Shown: positions 13,001 through 24,400 of the stretch, piece after piece
How positions within the stretch are numbered: the first letter of the stretch is position 1
Layout: the number at the start of each line of letters is the position of its first letter
Source: Monarcha castaneiventris obscurior
Taxonomy: Eukaryota > Chordata > Aves > Passeriformes > Monarchidae
DNA: 64,000 nt
Assembly: GCA_026261815.1 (NCBI GenBank)
Contig: JAMPIT010000350.1
Coordinates: 3,410,001-3,474,000 of the forward strand
Direction: 5' to 3'
Notes under the pieces: generated by a model
Databases searched by the model: none
What the model was told of the DNA's origin: nothing
Seen by the model: only the letters and a program-made list of their open reading frames with translations
Made by a program: the position numbers and the translations under genes

Positions 13001-16000
13001 ATTGGGGGGAAGAGCAGAGAGATGGTCTCTGCTGTGGACAGGAATTTGTAAAGCAGTTCTGTTTTAAAAGAGAGCATGTTGTTATTTTTATTTCATGTCC
13101 AAGAAAAGCAGATTTTGATTTTATGGGGAGCTGTGGAATTTCTTTGCTTGTATGTTTGGATATTTCTTCCACCTTAAAAAAAACCCCACTTGTGTTAAGT
13201 TTAAATTTTGCTGCTGTTCATTAGACGTGATGGGGAGTCTCATTCCTGAAAGCTTGTTCACTTTGACTATCATGTGAGATGCTTTAACAGAAGAAGCTGC
13301 CTTTCCCTGCAAATTTTGTCTTGGTTATACAGTTACCAACCTGCTGGCAGCCAGACTTTTCTGGTTTGCAGTTTTCTCTGAGTACAAGTACGAAATAAAA
13401 AGTTGCTCCCAGCAGCTGACTTCTCAGAGTTATCTTTGGCAGACCCAACAGAAATGGTCCATGTGTCCCCAGGGTCACAGCCTGGAAAGCAGGGGCTTAT
13501 TATGGGAGTGCAAGAGGAGGTGGGACAGGATGCCAGTATTCCTGGGACCTCTGTGAGGGAGGCTGGGCTCTGGTGTCCAGGAGCCAGCTGGGTGCAGATA
13601 AGAGCAGGTCTCATCTCTATGACAGATGCCTAAATCAACCCATATCATAGCCATCTTATTTTGAATAAGAATTTTGAATTTTCAGAGCCAGAGGGTATGA
13701 GAGAAGGTAAATTTCAGGGCATTGCCTTAATCGGCAGCATAGAGATAAGCCTGTGTGGTATCATTTTGGGCCTTACTGCAGGTAAGACATAAGACAAACT
13801 GAAGTTTAGCTTTACTGCTATGTGATACAGGAGTCTTGGTCCTGAGGGAGAATAATATTTCCCTGAGACATTAGGCAGTTGTGCTTTATTTGCTGACCTG
13901 GGGATCCTTACTGCTGCTTACCCTCATATTTTAGACATATTTTCTTAGTGATTGCTTAGGGAAGGAAATTTTAAACCAATTGAAGGGTTTAAACAGCAGT
14001 GATCCTCTTGCTATTTAGCTGATGCACAGAGACATTTAATGATGAGTGATTGTAGCACAGGGAGTCCCATTTGCAGTACAAATACATTGCAGCAGGACAC
14101 ACGGTACCCCCTGTCTGCAGTGCCCACTTAGGACCTGTCATAAACCTGCAGCTGAGTGCAGGTCCCTCCAAAATCAATAGACTGGTTTTAGCAAGGCTTG
14201 AATCAGGCCTTACTGCAAAAGTGGGGACAATATTCTCAAAATGCAGAGAGCATGTCTGACTGGGAATTTGCTCAATTCCCTACAGTGCCTGAAGTCAGCA
14301 GAAGCAGACTTGGACGAGATGATACAGCAGTGTCTTGGCTGGGATGAGATGTAAATGCTGGGTTTAGCTCACTCCATACTGTGCAGGGTGAGGTGAGCAC
14401 GCAGCAGAGTCTGTGCTCAGACACTCCTCTCCACACACACAAAGTGTTTCCTTCCCCCTTCCCCTGGAATGAGCTAGGAAGATAGAGGTGTTCAAGATAA
14501 ACTTACTTGCTTTTTTAAGGAAAGTTAAAAAGTGTTTGTGGCATTACCCTTATTGTGGATTAATATTTCTGTACAGGTAGTGACGTGGTGATTGGAGATG
14601 TCTTAGTGCTTCTTGGTGCTTCTTTGTATGCCATTTCTAATGTGAGTGAGGAATACATTGTGAAAAATCTGAGCAGAGTGGAGTTTCTAGGAATGGTGGG
14701 CTTGTTTGGGACTATTATCAGCGGTCTACAGCTGTAAGGATCTAATATTTATTTTAAAACTAATTAAGAATATTCTACAGATGATTGCTTGTATACCCTG
14801 AAATGATGTTATTAAATTCTTTGTTACATCTATATTTGGCCTATATGGGAGTCCTTCCACTTGAGTTGATTTTTGTTGCTGATCAGCATCTGTTTTATAT
14901 CCTTTTTGTTTGCGCAACTCGTATTACAGCAATTCTAAAGCTGAACTCCTGCAATTGAACACATAGGATACTTTGACTGTATTTTTGATTTTGTTGATGC
15001 TCATGAGGACACTCAGTGTGCTGAGGACTGTTCACAGGAATGTATTTCTTAATGGATTTTCTCTGTGGAAAAGTTTAGGAGATAATTGTTAGCAAGAGAT
15101 CTTCCATAATAAACTCAAGTTTAAAATGAAGCCATGTATACTCTTACAAATAACCACATTTGAGTAACAGACCAGTTGCACTTAAGTCTGTCTAATGAAT
15201 TATATAGTCCTCATTTCTCATCATTATAGTTAATAATTTCCTCAAATGGTATATCAAATAAAACTGAATCGCTGAAGGATTAAAAGGCCTGTGAAAAAGG
15301 CATAAGAATTAAATAACAATGCTCTTGACTTGCAGGCACTTTAATTTTGATGTCTTTTTTCATGCTTGTTAGGTGTTTGAGTATGTGTCATTCAGTAAAA
15401 TTTGAAACAAAAAATGAATGGCTTAAAAATCAAAATGTTTCTTACATATTTTGGTAATTAACTTCTCTATTCAAATATTATTTTTTTTCTTTTTTTACTG
15501 TATTATATCTTTTCTCTGACTCTAGAGCCATTGTGGAACATAGGGAGATAACGAAAATTCAATGGAACTGGAAAGTTGGTATGTGTGGGACAAAATAATG
15601 TTCATGTTACGGAACACTGGAAAATTATAATCATTTAGACTTTGAATGGCGGGGCTTTTCTTTCTCTGAATAACAAGCAACATTAATATTGTATTTCACA
15701 AGTTGATTTTCTTTAAACTTTGCAGCTCAGCAAAGAGAGAGGGTCTGCAGCATTGCAGGTTTTGCATTTTACATATAACTTGAAATAATTTTTCAGAATA
15801 AATTGAAATAAGTAAAAATGAAACCTGTTTATAATTACTGACATGTTTGTTGTTGAAACATCACAAGAACATTTTTCTGTTGTCCTTCCTAAATGAAGTA
15901 CTGGAAAAATGGACACATTTTGACCTGAACAGAACGAAATGTTATCAAGAAATGTGGCCCTGTATTTTTTCAGTCAGCTCTTATGTTAAGTAGGAATGAA

Positions 16001-19000
16001 TGAGAACTTTCTTGAATAGATACAGTAATTCTTGCAATACAAGGTAATCTTCCATGCTTTTCTTACATGTACGTTCCCCTATCTTTTAGGAGATAAAAAT
16101 ACATAGTTTAAAAGCATCTGAAGAATATCAGTGCTCTTTGAAATCATTGTTCTGTGCCTAAGGAGTAACTTGTCATCTTGTTTTGCAGCTCTGCTGTTCA
16201 CAGCCTTTGCCCTGTGCATGTTTGGGCTGTACAGCTTCATGCCCGTTGTGATTAAAGTTACCAGTGCAACCTCTGTCAACCTGGGGATCCTGACTGCAGA
16301 TCTCTACAGTCTCTTCTTTGGGCTTTTCCTGTTTTTCTACAAGGTGAGGGCATTCATTCCTTTGCTTTCACATTCTTCCACTTAAGTTTCTACTCCAAAA
16401 TTATAAATAAGCTGTAATGTTCTTAGAAGCCCCAGAACAGTCGTTTGCACATGTCCATTTCTGCAGCTTCTATCATTCATTGGTGGCAGGTGTCAGTCAG
16501 GAGGAGTGTGCTTAGTTAATGACAGAGCCTTGAGAGCCATTTCCAAACCGTTTCACACTTGAAGGAGTAAGTTAATGTTAAGAGATAGTAAATAATTTCC
16601 TGAGGTGTCCCAGTAATAGAGTTCTCACTGGAAGCCCTTTGTGGAACTGTATGTTAAATCTGGTTCATTGCTCCAAGTGTCCAAGGAGAGGGTTTGAATC
16701 TCCTTGTCCTAAAAGGCAGTTGGTGTCTGAAAGAGGACCAGTGTGGTTTTCAGAAAATAATATTTTCTTCTAGAACTTCAGTCTGTTTATTATCAACATG
16801 TTGGGATGAGAATCAAGCTCCCTCAGTGCTGCTGCTAAGGAGTGACTAAAGGATCTGAAAAAATACAGATAAATGAATTATTCTCTACACTTTTCAAAAG
16901 GCAGTTACTTTTATTGTGCTCTAAAATATTTTTGGCAGTGTCTGCTCATGCTAAATGACAGTGCTAAAAGGATTTCATTGCACCCTCCACTTTTCATCCA
17001 GAATCACTTGTGAGAACTTAGCTCATTAAAGCAATTGGAGTAATTGATTCAGTTGCTCGGTGACTGGAAGGGCTGAGTGAGAAGCTTGTGAACTTTGCTT
17101 AGGAACTTTATTTGTGTTATTCCATGTGGTTGTTTTCTCTTCAGCCAGAAGCTTTTAGGTCAGATTTGTTTTCTGAAAATTGAGGCAGTGCATAGTCTGG
17201 TAATGGTAGGGTCTGACAGCAGATAGGTTTTCCTTTTCAAGAGTCTCTTAGCTCAGCTTTCCTCTGTGTTTTGAGTTCTAAACTTTGCTCCAAACTACAA
17301 AGCATCCATTAAAAATGAATGCAGGAAGTAAACCATACTTATGGTGTAACAATTAAATCCTTTCTAAGTTACTTCCAAACTTGTATTTTGGCACTCAGCC
17401 TAATTCAACGAGTGATTATAAATTTATATGCATAATAGTAAAGAGGAAGAGCTTTGGAAGGAATATATTAAATTTTTATTTTTCAGGTTTTTAGCTTATT
17501 TTGGGGAGAGGTTTCTCTGGGAGCAGGCTATCTCATAATTGCTAACAGCGAAGTATTCTGGTAGCAAAAGGAAAAATGAATTAGAGAAAACTTAGAGATT
17601 GTGTTGAGAGAACTTCAGATATTTATTGAAATAGGAACTTGCATCTGGGGTTAGAAACAATGAAGTAGCAAAAGGGGGAGCAATAATAATGCCACATCTT
17701 TAGTAATCAGAGGATCTGAGATAACCATGAACTGAGAGAGCCCAATTTTGACTTGGCTTTTAGCAGTAGAAAATCTTATTGCGAAGTTAACCATATAGTT
17801 TCTTTATCTATGGGGCAAAGAAACCAAGCAGGATGTTTGCTGGATTAAAAAGCACTCTGGACATAGGAATCTATAAGCAAAAATACAGGGAATTGCTCTG
17901 TATTCCCCATTATCACATGATTTTTCACAAAAAGCTGCTGGAGGCTCTGCTGGGCTGTAGAGTGGAGAGGGACATGGAGAGCTCTGAATTGCTGTGTCTG
18001 AACCTACTGTGAAACAAACACAAAATACCACAGGACCACAGACAGTGGCTACAGCAGAGACCAGGCCCAGGAATTGACAAAGTTCTGGCTTGTGCACAGT
18101 ATTTTGCTAATGCACTTAACTTTTTGGCCCCAGCCATGTCTGTTTTAAGTGAAATGTGAATTTTGCATGGCTGTTTTGAACTCTTTAATTTTTTTTTCTT
18201 TTACTCCATAATGAATCCTTGCTGTGCCTCCTAATGATCTCATTATATACATACCTGTAATCCCTCAAGAGATATTGAAAAAGGTCTTCAAATGCTTTTG
18301 TTGTATAAACCCCTGGGGAAGGGAGTATACTGCACAAACAGACACTAGATGGAGATACAGTCCTCCAGTAACATTTAAAGTATTGAGCAGTGGGAATGAG
18401 GATATGACTGAAATCAGTGTCTGAAGCAATACAGCTGTTGGAATATTTGAAATTTAAAAAAAAGAAGAAGAAAAAGAATCCCAGGAAAAGAACACTGAGT
18501 TCTCACCAAAAACAGAAGGGATAAAAAGAGGGAGTGTAGGCCTGTTGGAGCAGCATGGGTAATGTTCACCTGTGTCAATAGCTGCAAACATGCAGGCAGG
18601 CCTTGAGTCACAGCTACACTGCAAAAGCTTTGGCAGCCTGCCTTGGGGACTGTATCCACTCCTGCAGGAATTCACTCATCAGGATCACAGGCACCTCCAG
18701 CCTTGTGTGCACTGCACTGCGAGAGGGATCTGCAGTTCTGTGACTGCCCGGCCACGGGTCCTTGCATGCAGGCACGAGCTCACTCAGGGCCTTAGGCTGG
18801 AGAATTGGTGCAGGGGACTGAATACAGCCCCAGGCTCTGCCCATTTGATGGGAAGAGGTCAGTCAGGGGTATGACCACAGGTGGTCCTCTCTTGGGATAG
18901 TTCAGAGCTTGATGCTTCCTCCTCTGTGGAGTGAATGCTGGAGTCCAAGCTTCTCCAGGCAAACAGCCAACAAGGTGAGGAGAGAGGGCACTTAACACAA

Positions 19001-20279
19001 GGCCACTGTGTTTCAGTCTGCTTTTCCTTTTGTGTGTTGCTGTCCAAGAGTTTCCAAGCCAAGTGACTGCCAGCTAGGAATTGCAATGCCTTAATTGTAG
19101 ATGCTGTAGTCTTTTTTGGATGAGAGTCCACTGTCTAGGTCCTACCATTCATTTCATCCTGATAAACTAGAACATATTTTTCAAGCATGTCTAAGGAAGC
19201 TGAAGAAGTTGAAGGATGTTGACAGAAGCATGTAGAGTATGCTATGTCCTTCCTCCTAGTGTCTAACCAATATGGTTTGACAAAGGGAATATGGAGGATT
19301 TTAATAAACCTGCTGAAAACTGTTCCTGGCTGTGGATAACTTCAACACTTGGTATTATTGAATCTGATGTTATTTATCTTTCTGTCAAGGTGGATGAATC
19401 TTGGCAATTATTGGCAAGTGAACAGTAGCGTGCCTGATGTACCTCTGCAATTTGTACTCTTACCTGTCACCACTCTTCACAGAGCTCAAATATCAATCTT
19501 GTAAAAGGAGTCCCAGCCTCCTTCCCTTCAAGGACCTGTTGGCTATAGACAGCTGGCTGGTTTTGATCCAGTAGCAACACTTATCTAGCCCTGCAGATGA
19601 TTAAGAGATCTGTGCAGAGAACCAGCTGCTCTGGTGACTTGCAATAGCACAGAGATTCATCTCTTGCCAGAACCTGAAATCCTTGCATGTGCTGGATCAA
19701 AATTCTCTTAGGGGTGAAGTGTTTCAGCATTCATGTGTGTAAACAATTTTCATTCAGTATGACTGTGTTTACACCCATTTATTCTCTCTGTTAAGATCCT
19801 TGTATGTAGACCTGAGGAAACTCCCTGTCCAACAGTCTTGGGAATGAGATACAGGGAAAACCAGCCAGTGGCCCAAGTCTTTAAGTAAATGGAGCTGTTG
19901 AATTTTGGTTTTCGGACCCGAATCCAGCTTGTGGTGATAATCCTTATAAAAATAATTTTTGCAAGGAAGGGTAACTTTCACATTCTTGAAACAAGGCAGC
20001 ATTGGCATGTTCTTACATCAGGCAGCAAGACTTAACGCATCTCTTTCTCTCCTCTGCCAGTTTTCAGGTCTTTACATCCTGTCCTTTGTTATCATCATGG
20101 TGGGCTTCATCTTGTACTGCTCCACTCCTACTCGGACAGCAGAGCCCACGGCCCTGCCACAGCCCAGCAGCGCCGGCTTGGACAACGCTGCCCTGAAGCT
20201 CGAGGAGAGCGACAGTGAAACCCCAGCCATAACTGTGCAGTTCACAAGAGGAGAAACTGTGGTGGTCAGCACTGATTAA
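461..20279 (+). CDS. SLC35F2: SLC35F2, solute carrier family 35 member F2, complete 8-exon gene (CDS span)
   Basis: The CDS is join(461-597, 6549-6724, 7258-7385, 12827-12986, 14577-14733, 15526-15578, 16189-16343, 20061-20279), 1185 nt coding for 394 residues. Every junction is GT/AG and keeps frame. The protein matches the SLC35F2/F1 family throughout, with blocks such as [60 protein letters not shown] and [15 protein letters not shown]. It fits SLC35F2 better than F1 ([19 protein letters not shown]). Ten hydrophobic helices are estimated near residues 52-70, 83-102, 119-137, 148-165, 171-190, 206-223, 237-255, 268-290, 300-320 and 324-342. The human protein is a membrane importer that takes up the drug YM155 and was recently reported to carry queuine/queuosine. 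Human length is 374; the extra residues here are in the Ala-rich N terminus and the C-terminal tail. The start at 461 has a strong Kozak context (GCCGGGCCATGG) and is the first in-frame ATG. Confidence 0.96.
598..6548 (+). other. SLC35F2: SLC35F2 intron 1
   Basis: This 5951-bp intron leaves the CpG island near 1030 and is then AT-rich. It contains an A16 run at 2868-2883, a CR1 fragment at 5891-6045 and unrecognised open stretches (3121-3441 and 4939-5427) with no family features and no splice support. I see no other genes in it. Confidence 0.85.
5891..6045 (+). mobile_element. CR1 LINE fragment, 3' end of ORF2
   Basis: The + strand reads as a decayed end of the CR1 ORF2 protein ([19 protein letters not shown]), followed by the typical 3' untranslated phrase ending GATCCTTCCAA. 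It is 5'-truncated, as most CR1 copies are, and lies in intron 1 of SLC35F2 in the same orientation as the gene. Confidence 0.85.
6549..6724 (+). CDS. SLC35F2: SLC35F2 coding exon 2 (residues 46-105)
   Basis: The acceptor is TTTATTCACAG and the donor is GTATGT at 6725. The exon encodes helix 1 ([15 protein letters not shown]), the loop [16 protein letters not shown] and helix 2, ending in FRTG with Gly105 split across the junction. The segment is nearly identical to the mammalian SLC35F2 sequence. Confidence 0.96.
6725..7257 (+). other. SLC35F2: SLC35F2 intron 2
   Basis: This 533-bp AT-rich intron has donor GTATGT and acceptor CCTAAACAG. No repeats or other features are recognised. Confidence 0.9.
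7258..7385 (+). CDS. SLC35F2: SLC35F2 coding exon 3 (residues 105-147)
   Basis: The acceptor is TTTTTCCTAAACAG and the donor is GTAAGG at 7386. The exon carries the basic RWWK motif at the membrane border, helix 3 ([15 protein letters not shown]) and TTLTSVQ, and ends in phase 0. EANY and YQYTTL are signature blocks of the SLC35F1/F2 branch. Confidence 0.96.
9574..9818 (+). mobile_element. CR1 LINE 3' fragment
   Basis: The + strand encodes the conserved ORF2 C-terminal phrase [26 protein letters not shown], interrupted by stop codons. The CR1 3' UTR phrase (GGGTCCCTTCCAACTCAGGATATT) follows, and the ATTCTATGATTTTGTGATTT terminal repeat closes the copy. It is truncated at its 5' end. Confidence 0.93.
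10194..10229. repeat. 14-bp tandem repeat, about 2.6 copies
   Basis: The unit CAGTGTGGCCAAAG occurs twice perfectly, followed by CAGTGTGG of a third copy. This is a small slippage repeat in intron 3. Confidence 0.9.
11800..11941 (+). mobile_element. CR1 LINE 3' tail
   Basis: Typical CR1 3' UTR phrases (GGAGGTGTTCAAGG, AGAAGGTGTCCCTGCCCATGG, GAAGGTCTCTTCCAATCCAA) end in the short terminal repeat TTCTGTGATTCTGTGG. The copy is on the + strand and strongly 5'-truncated. Confidence 0.93.
11961..11994. repeat. 17-bp tandem duplication
   Basis: CAAAGATACATAGGATA is followed by CAAAGATACATAGGAAC, directly downstream of the CR1 tail at 11800-11941. It is followed by an A/G-rich tract. Confidence 0.8.
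12827..12986 (+). CDS. SLC35F2: SLC35F2 coding exon 4 (residues 148-201)
   Basis: The acceptor is TTTTTCTGTACACACAG and the donor is GTAAGG at 12987. The exon encodes [16 protein letters not shown] (helix 4), the short basic loop RARYR, helix 5 ([18 protein letters not shown]) and ILAGRQDSE, with Gly201 split across the junction. Confidence 0.96.
12987..14576 (+). other. SLC35F2: SLC35F2 intron 4
   Basis: This 1590-bp intron has no repeat or gene that I recognise. Confidence 0.88.
14577..14733 (+). CDS. SLC35F2: SLC35F2 coding exon 5 (residues 201-253)
   Basis: The acceptor is TTTCTGTACAG and the donor is GTAAGG at 14734. The exon encodes helix 6 ([19 protein letters not shown]), the loop [14 protein letters not shown] and helix 7 ([16 protein letters not shown]). 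Leu253 is split CT|A. Confidence 0.95.
14734..15525 (+). other. SLC35F2: SLC35F2 intron 5
   Basis: This 792-bp AT-rich intron ends in an unusually long T-rich polypyrimidine tract, which may help define the 53-nt exon 6. Nothing else is recognised. Confidence 0.88.
15526..15578 (+). CDS. SLC35F2: SLC35F2 coding exon 6 (residues 253-271, 53-nt exon)
   Basis: This small exon follows a long pyrimidine tract ending CTGACTCTAG and precedes donor GTATGT at 15579. It encodes [17 protein letters not shown], the loop after helix 7, aligning with human IVEYKDIASIHWDWK. It is too short to be found by open-frame length, but it is required to keep frame between exons 5 and 7. Confidence 0.93.
15579..16188 (+). 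other. SLC35F2: SLC35F2 intron 6
   Basis: This 610-bp intron between the 53-nt exon 6 and exon 7 has no other recognisable content. Confidence 0.88.
16189..16343 (+). CDS. SLC35F2: SLC35F2 coding exon 7 (residues 271-322)
   Basis: The acceptor is CATCTTGTTTTGCAG and the donor is GTGAGG at 16344. The exon encodes helix 8 ([19 protein letters not shown]), the family signature [20 protein letters not shown], and helix 9 ([10 protein letters not shown]). It ends in phase 0. Confidence 0.96.
16344..20060 (+). other. SLC35F2: SLC35F2 intron 7
   Basis: This is a 3717-bp intron. I find no transposon tail and no coding segment. Short open stretches near 18570-18870 look like chance reading frames. 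Confidence 0.85.
20061..20279 (+). CDS. SLC35F2: SLC35F2 terminal coding exon 8 (residues 323-394 and stop)
   Basis: The acceptor is CTTTCTCTCCTCTGCCAG. The exon encodes helix 10 ([20 protein letters not shown]), then STPTRTAEP and an acidic/polar cytosolic tail of about 50 residues containing [11 protein letters not shown]. It stops at TAA 20277-20279. The last roughly 20 residues ([15 protein letters not shown] and neighbours) do not resemble the shorter mammalian tail. Confidence 0.95.
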   Translation, partial: FSGLYILSFVIIMVGFILYCSTPTRTAEPTALPQPSSAGLDNAALKLEESDSETPAITVQFTRGETVVVSTD

Positions 20280-21410
20280 AGAAGTGGCAGCACTTCAAAA
20301 TGGAGCTTTTTTTTAATTGCCAAATTTCCCTCAAATATTAATCCGGAGAATTGTCCTGCTGCCAAGGCACATGCATACTGTGCTGGGTTTAATGCACTGG
20401 ATAGACTTTTAAGGCCAGATCCTCAATCAGTGAAACTGTATTGATTTGCCCTTGCAGAAAATCTGGCCTTTAGAAGAAGACAGATTAGTATTTATGTGGA
20501 GTCTCTGGAAAGTGAGAGACTGTTATTTTTAAGTGCTTAATTAACTTAACAACAAATGCTTGGGGGAAAAAACTAAGCCAAAGCAAGCTCTCAGGTCACT
20601 AAGTGGAGCAAATATGTTTTATATTGCATTAGAGACCTAAACCTGCACGATGCTGTCTGAGGGCTTCATGGTTTCCACCCCCTGGTGCCGGGTGCCCTCA
20701 AACAGCATCTTGCAAAAGCTGCTCAGCTTCTTGCAGGGCCTGGCTCTGCATAGTGCATTCACACACCCTCTGCATCCCGATGGACTTCATTCCTCTAGGG
20801 AAGGATTTGCTGCCTACATTCCACCCAAATGTTCATCTCTTCATATTGCTGCACTCCCTGTCGTAGCTGGTGCTGCTGCGTGTATTTTATTTTGAATTTT
20901 TCTAGTATGGGAAGTCTGAATATATGTTTTTATAATTCCTTCTGTTTCTCTCTGTGGCCTTTTGTTTGGTGCATTCCCATTAGCTGTGGGGGAGGCAAAG
21001 GCAGGCTCTTCCTCTCTTCAGTAGAACTGAAAGTGGGGTTTTTTTCTGGATGAGAAAGCAAAAAGGTTTGAATAAAAGTTCACTTCTCAGTGAATTTCCC
21101 CCTGAAAAGGGACACATTTCTGCTGAAAGAGTTGTAATAAAATTGGCATTTCTCAAAAAATTGAATTGTCTAAGCAAACTATCATTGCAACAATAATGAC
21201 GTAATATCCAAAAGGTTGGGTGCTTTCAGTAGATACACTGGCAATTTTCCTACTCCTCTTTATATTTACAATAAATGATTAAAAAATACAAGGCTGCAGT
21301 TTTAAGATCAGTAAAACCATACTGGGGTTTTATTTTATTTTATATTTTGTATAAGCCTTCAGAGCTCAGGTGTATGAAGTAACAAAAGAATAAAGTATTC
21401 AGCAGCTGGA
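20280..21410 (+). other. SLC35F2: SLC35F2 3' UTR
   Basis: The noncoding end of the transcript follows the TAA. It holds several AATAAA hexamers (21071, 21136, 21270 and 21389). The last is followed by a GT-rich stretch from about 21411, so cleavage most likely falls at about 21405-21412. The other hexamers could give slightly shorter 3' ends. Confidence 0.8.
21389..21394 (+). terminator. SLC35F2: Polyadenylation signal, SLC35F2 (probable main site)
   Basis: A canonical AATAAA is followed 17-35 nt later by the GT-rich downstream element GTTGGTCTTGGTTTGC, the usual arrangement for a strong cleavage site. Confidence 0.75.
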
Positions 21411-24400
21411 GAGTTGGTCTTGGTTTGCTTATTTTTTAAGCTAGGATTTCCTTACTGCTCAAAACTGTATTGATTTATTTTGCCAACCAAATAATTCTTT
21501 GACTGGCTAAGCTTTGCTCTAGAAGGAAATATGATATTTTCTGAAGATACTGGTGATCAAATGACACAGACTGGGTTTGTGCTTCTGGTGTAGTTTATTC
21601 AAGCAAAATTTTCCAGGAAAAATCTTACCTGATTGTTATTTAGCAGTAGGAAAACAAAAGTTCAACAGATACTACAGCAATGATCACTGCTTTTTCACTG
21701 CATAGTTCCTGCACAGAAGGGTGAACAGGTGCTGATGTTTTATGAAAAGCATTTGGGTCCTCTCCCATATAGAATGCTTCTTTTGAGGGGGGATGGTATT
21801 TGTTTTATTTTCTAAAATTATGTGGTATATGATCAGTGTAACAGAATGTAGATTTTATCTGAAAGTACACAGAAGTGTGTATTGACTCAGGCTTTGGCTG
21901 GTCTTCAAACACAGGACCATCTTGTGGCGTGGTGTGAGTGCTCAGGCAGTGGGTCATCTTCTCAATATATAGACCACTGAGACCAAAATTGTGTAAAACA
22001 TGGGTGAGATTCTACGCACAGCCTGCATTTTTTTCTTCCGGGGCTTTTAAAATCTGACTGTAGTAGAAGGTTGGAATCTGATTCAAGCAAATTGGGCTAG
22101 ACAGAACTTTTGCTGAGCTGCAAGGAGAGGGGAACAATGTGGGGCAGCTCAGATTCCCCAGCACGGACACTGGGACACCTTAGTGATTTGACAGTTAAAT
22201 TCTGAGTTGAAAAATTTTAAACTCTGTCACAGATACAGGCTGTGATTTAATTTCTTATGCTGTGATTTTACCCCATACAAAAGATTTCCTGGCATATTGT
22301 GGGTAGCTCAGGTTAATGTGTGCTAATGCCACCAAGATCTTTCAAGCTTCCAGTGAGGACAAGGTTGATATTTTTTTTCAATCCTTCTTTCAGTGACTCT
22401 GTGCTCTTGTCATCCTCATGATGGCTCCCATTTATCTCCCTGTGACCCTGCTGGATGCAGGGGCCTCCTCCAACAGCCTGGAACGGTGGCCGGCCACGTG
22501 CTGGTGATCATGCACATCTAGTGTCCTACCTTTCATCACCTTAAATTTCTACTGCATCCCTGTGGAATGGCTGGCTGGGTGGAGTGGAGGCAAAGTTGAC
22601 TTGCAGAAGAGTTCTGCATCAAAACCAGCACCATGGTGTGGCCCACGCTCTGGGCACATGAGGTGCTTGAAGCCTGACCTTGAAGAGTCCTCAACATGGG
22701 CTGCTGGTCCCCTGAACTTGCTTTGTATGGGATGGGGCCAGATATATCCCTTGTCCTTGCTGTCTGTCCCATGAATCAGAAGAAGGTGCAGACTGCTGAA
22801 GAAAGATGCATTGCTTCAGAGCACAAGTGACACATGGATTGCTTGTGGGGAAACAAATGTTCAGTTAGCGAATCGCAAATGCCAGATCCTCTGGTACCTC
22901 CAAGACAAGGTGCCTGGGTGAGTCTTTAACATAAATCATTCTGGAGTACTGGAATAAGCTGGAGAAAAAGAAATCTATCTGTCACTTGCATTAAACACAA
23001 GAATCCAAATAAAAATGTATGACATCCAGCCTTCCTCCAAGGTTTGGTTACAAAACAGCAAAAGTTGTCTGGCATCAAAATGTCATGGTGTGTTGGGAAA
23101 TAAGAAATTAGTGTGTCACTAATTGAGTGCTAACATCTCTAGAGCTTGAGGGAGAGGATGGACTTGTGGACATCAGCTATTTTAAGGTTTTTGACCTTTT
23201 CTAGGTCACACATACAAAGTTCTATCTGATGTGATGTCTGCAACAAGCACACCAGTTCTTGTCAGCACCATTCATTCAAGCTATTTATTGTGGGATATTT
23301 CATTGTGTTATATATGCTTGTCTTCAGACTATCTATTTCAGTCAATTTAGGAGGTTTGACAGAGAGAAGCTGCACATGCTCTGTGATCAATCATGAACAA
23401 TTTTGAGAGATTCCTAAAAATGCAAAGTGAAGGATCCTGTGACTGGTTTGGTCTTTCATCAAAATGCAGCCTCCTGGCAGTTCCAGTGTTACACCTGATG
23501 AGAATCCAATGAGCTGTGATGTTGCAGATTTAGTGTTTAACTTGAGGCTCCACCTAAACACACATTCATCAGACAAACAGCATCCAAGGTATTGGAACCT
23601 CACCCTCTTGAGCTCTCCCTTTGCAGTCCTCGGAGGGAGCAATTTGGCTCTCCCTTGGAGATGCCAATATTTATTTACTGAGTTTGCTTGTTTTTGGTGC
23701 CTACTTTTAGGTGGAGCCAAGCCAAACCTAGAGACCCCAACCAAGTACAATGTCCCGTTCTTATGGACATTGGTGTCTGTAGTGAGGGGCTACACAAACT
23801 GAAACATTTACAATTTATGTGAGAGATGAAAGAGTCATGGAGAGATTTCCTTAGTAGCTATGGGAAGCCCATGGCTGGTTCAACAAGGTTTTGTGTGCAG
23901 TGGTATCCAAAACGTGCATCATTCACTCCTCTCCTGATACAATTTAATTTTTCTCTTGTATAAGAGCATTCTATAACTGAAAGTTACAGATTTTATAGAA
24001 AAGAGCCAGAAGGAAATATTTCATTTCTTGTACAACACAGGTCAACATATTGCATCTGATTGCTCACAAGTAAAAAGCACAGCACTGTACCAGCTACTAT
24101 CCAGAAAATTAACTCTATCCCAGCCAAAACCAAGAAGAAGGTGTAGGTTTCAGTCACACTGCAGCATTTCTTTAAAATTTTGATATTAAATTCTCAAAGC
24201 AATATTGAATTAATCTCGTCTGGAAGTGGGAGGTTTGATTTTATTTTCATGAGCTGGCTCCGGGACATAAAAAGTGTGAATAAAGTTACAGTTCTCAGAG
24301 CTCTCTGAGAATAAACAGCCTCCAAAAGCAGGTTTCCTGCCCTTCAAGACTGATGTATTTTTGTTCAGCTGCCAGCTGGGAACAGTTGTGATACTTTCAT

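Noticed and set aside
14640..14648. N-V-S glycosylation sequon at residues 222-224 of SLC35F2
   Set aside because: It lies at the end of helix 6, in a loop predicted to be cytosolic in the ten-helix topology, so it is unlikely to be glycosylated.
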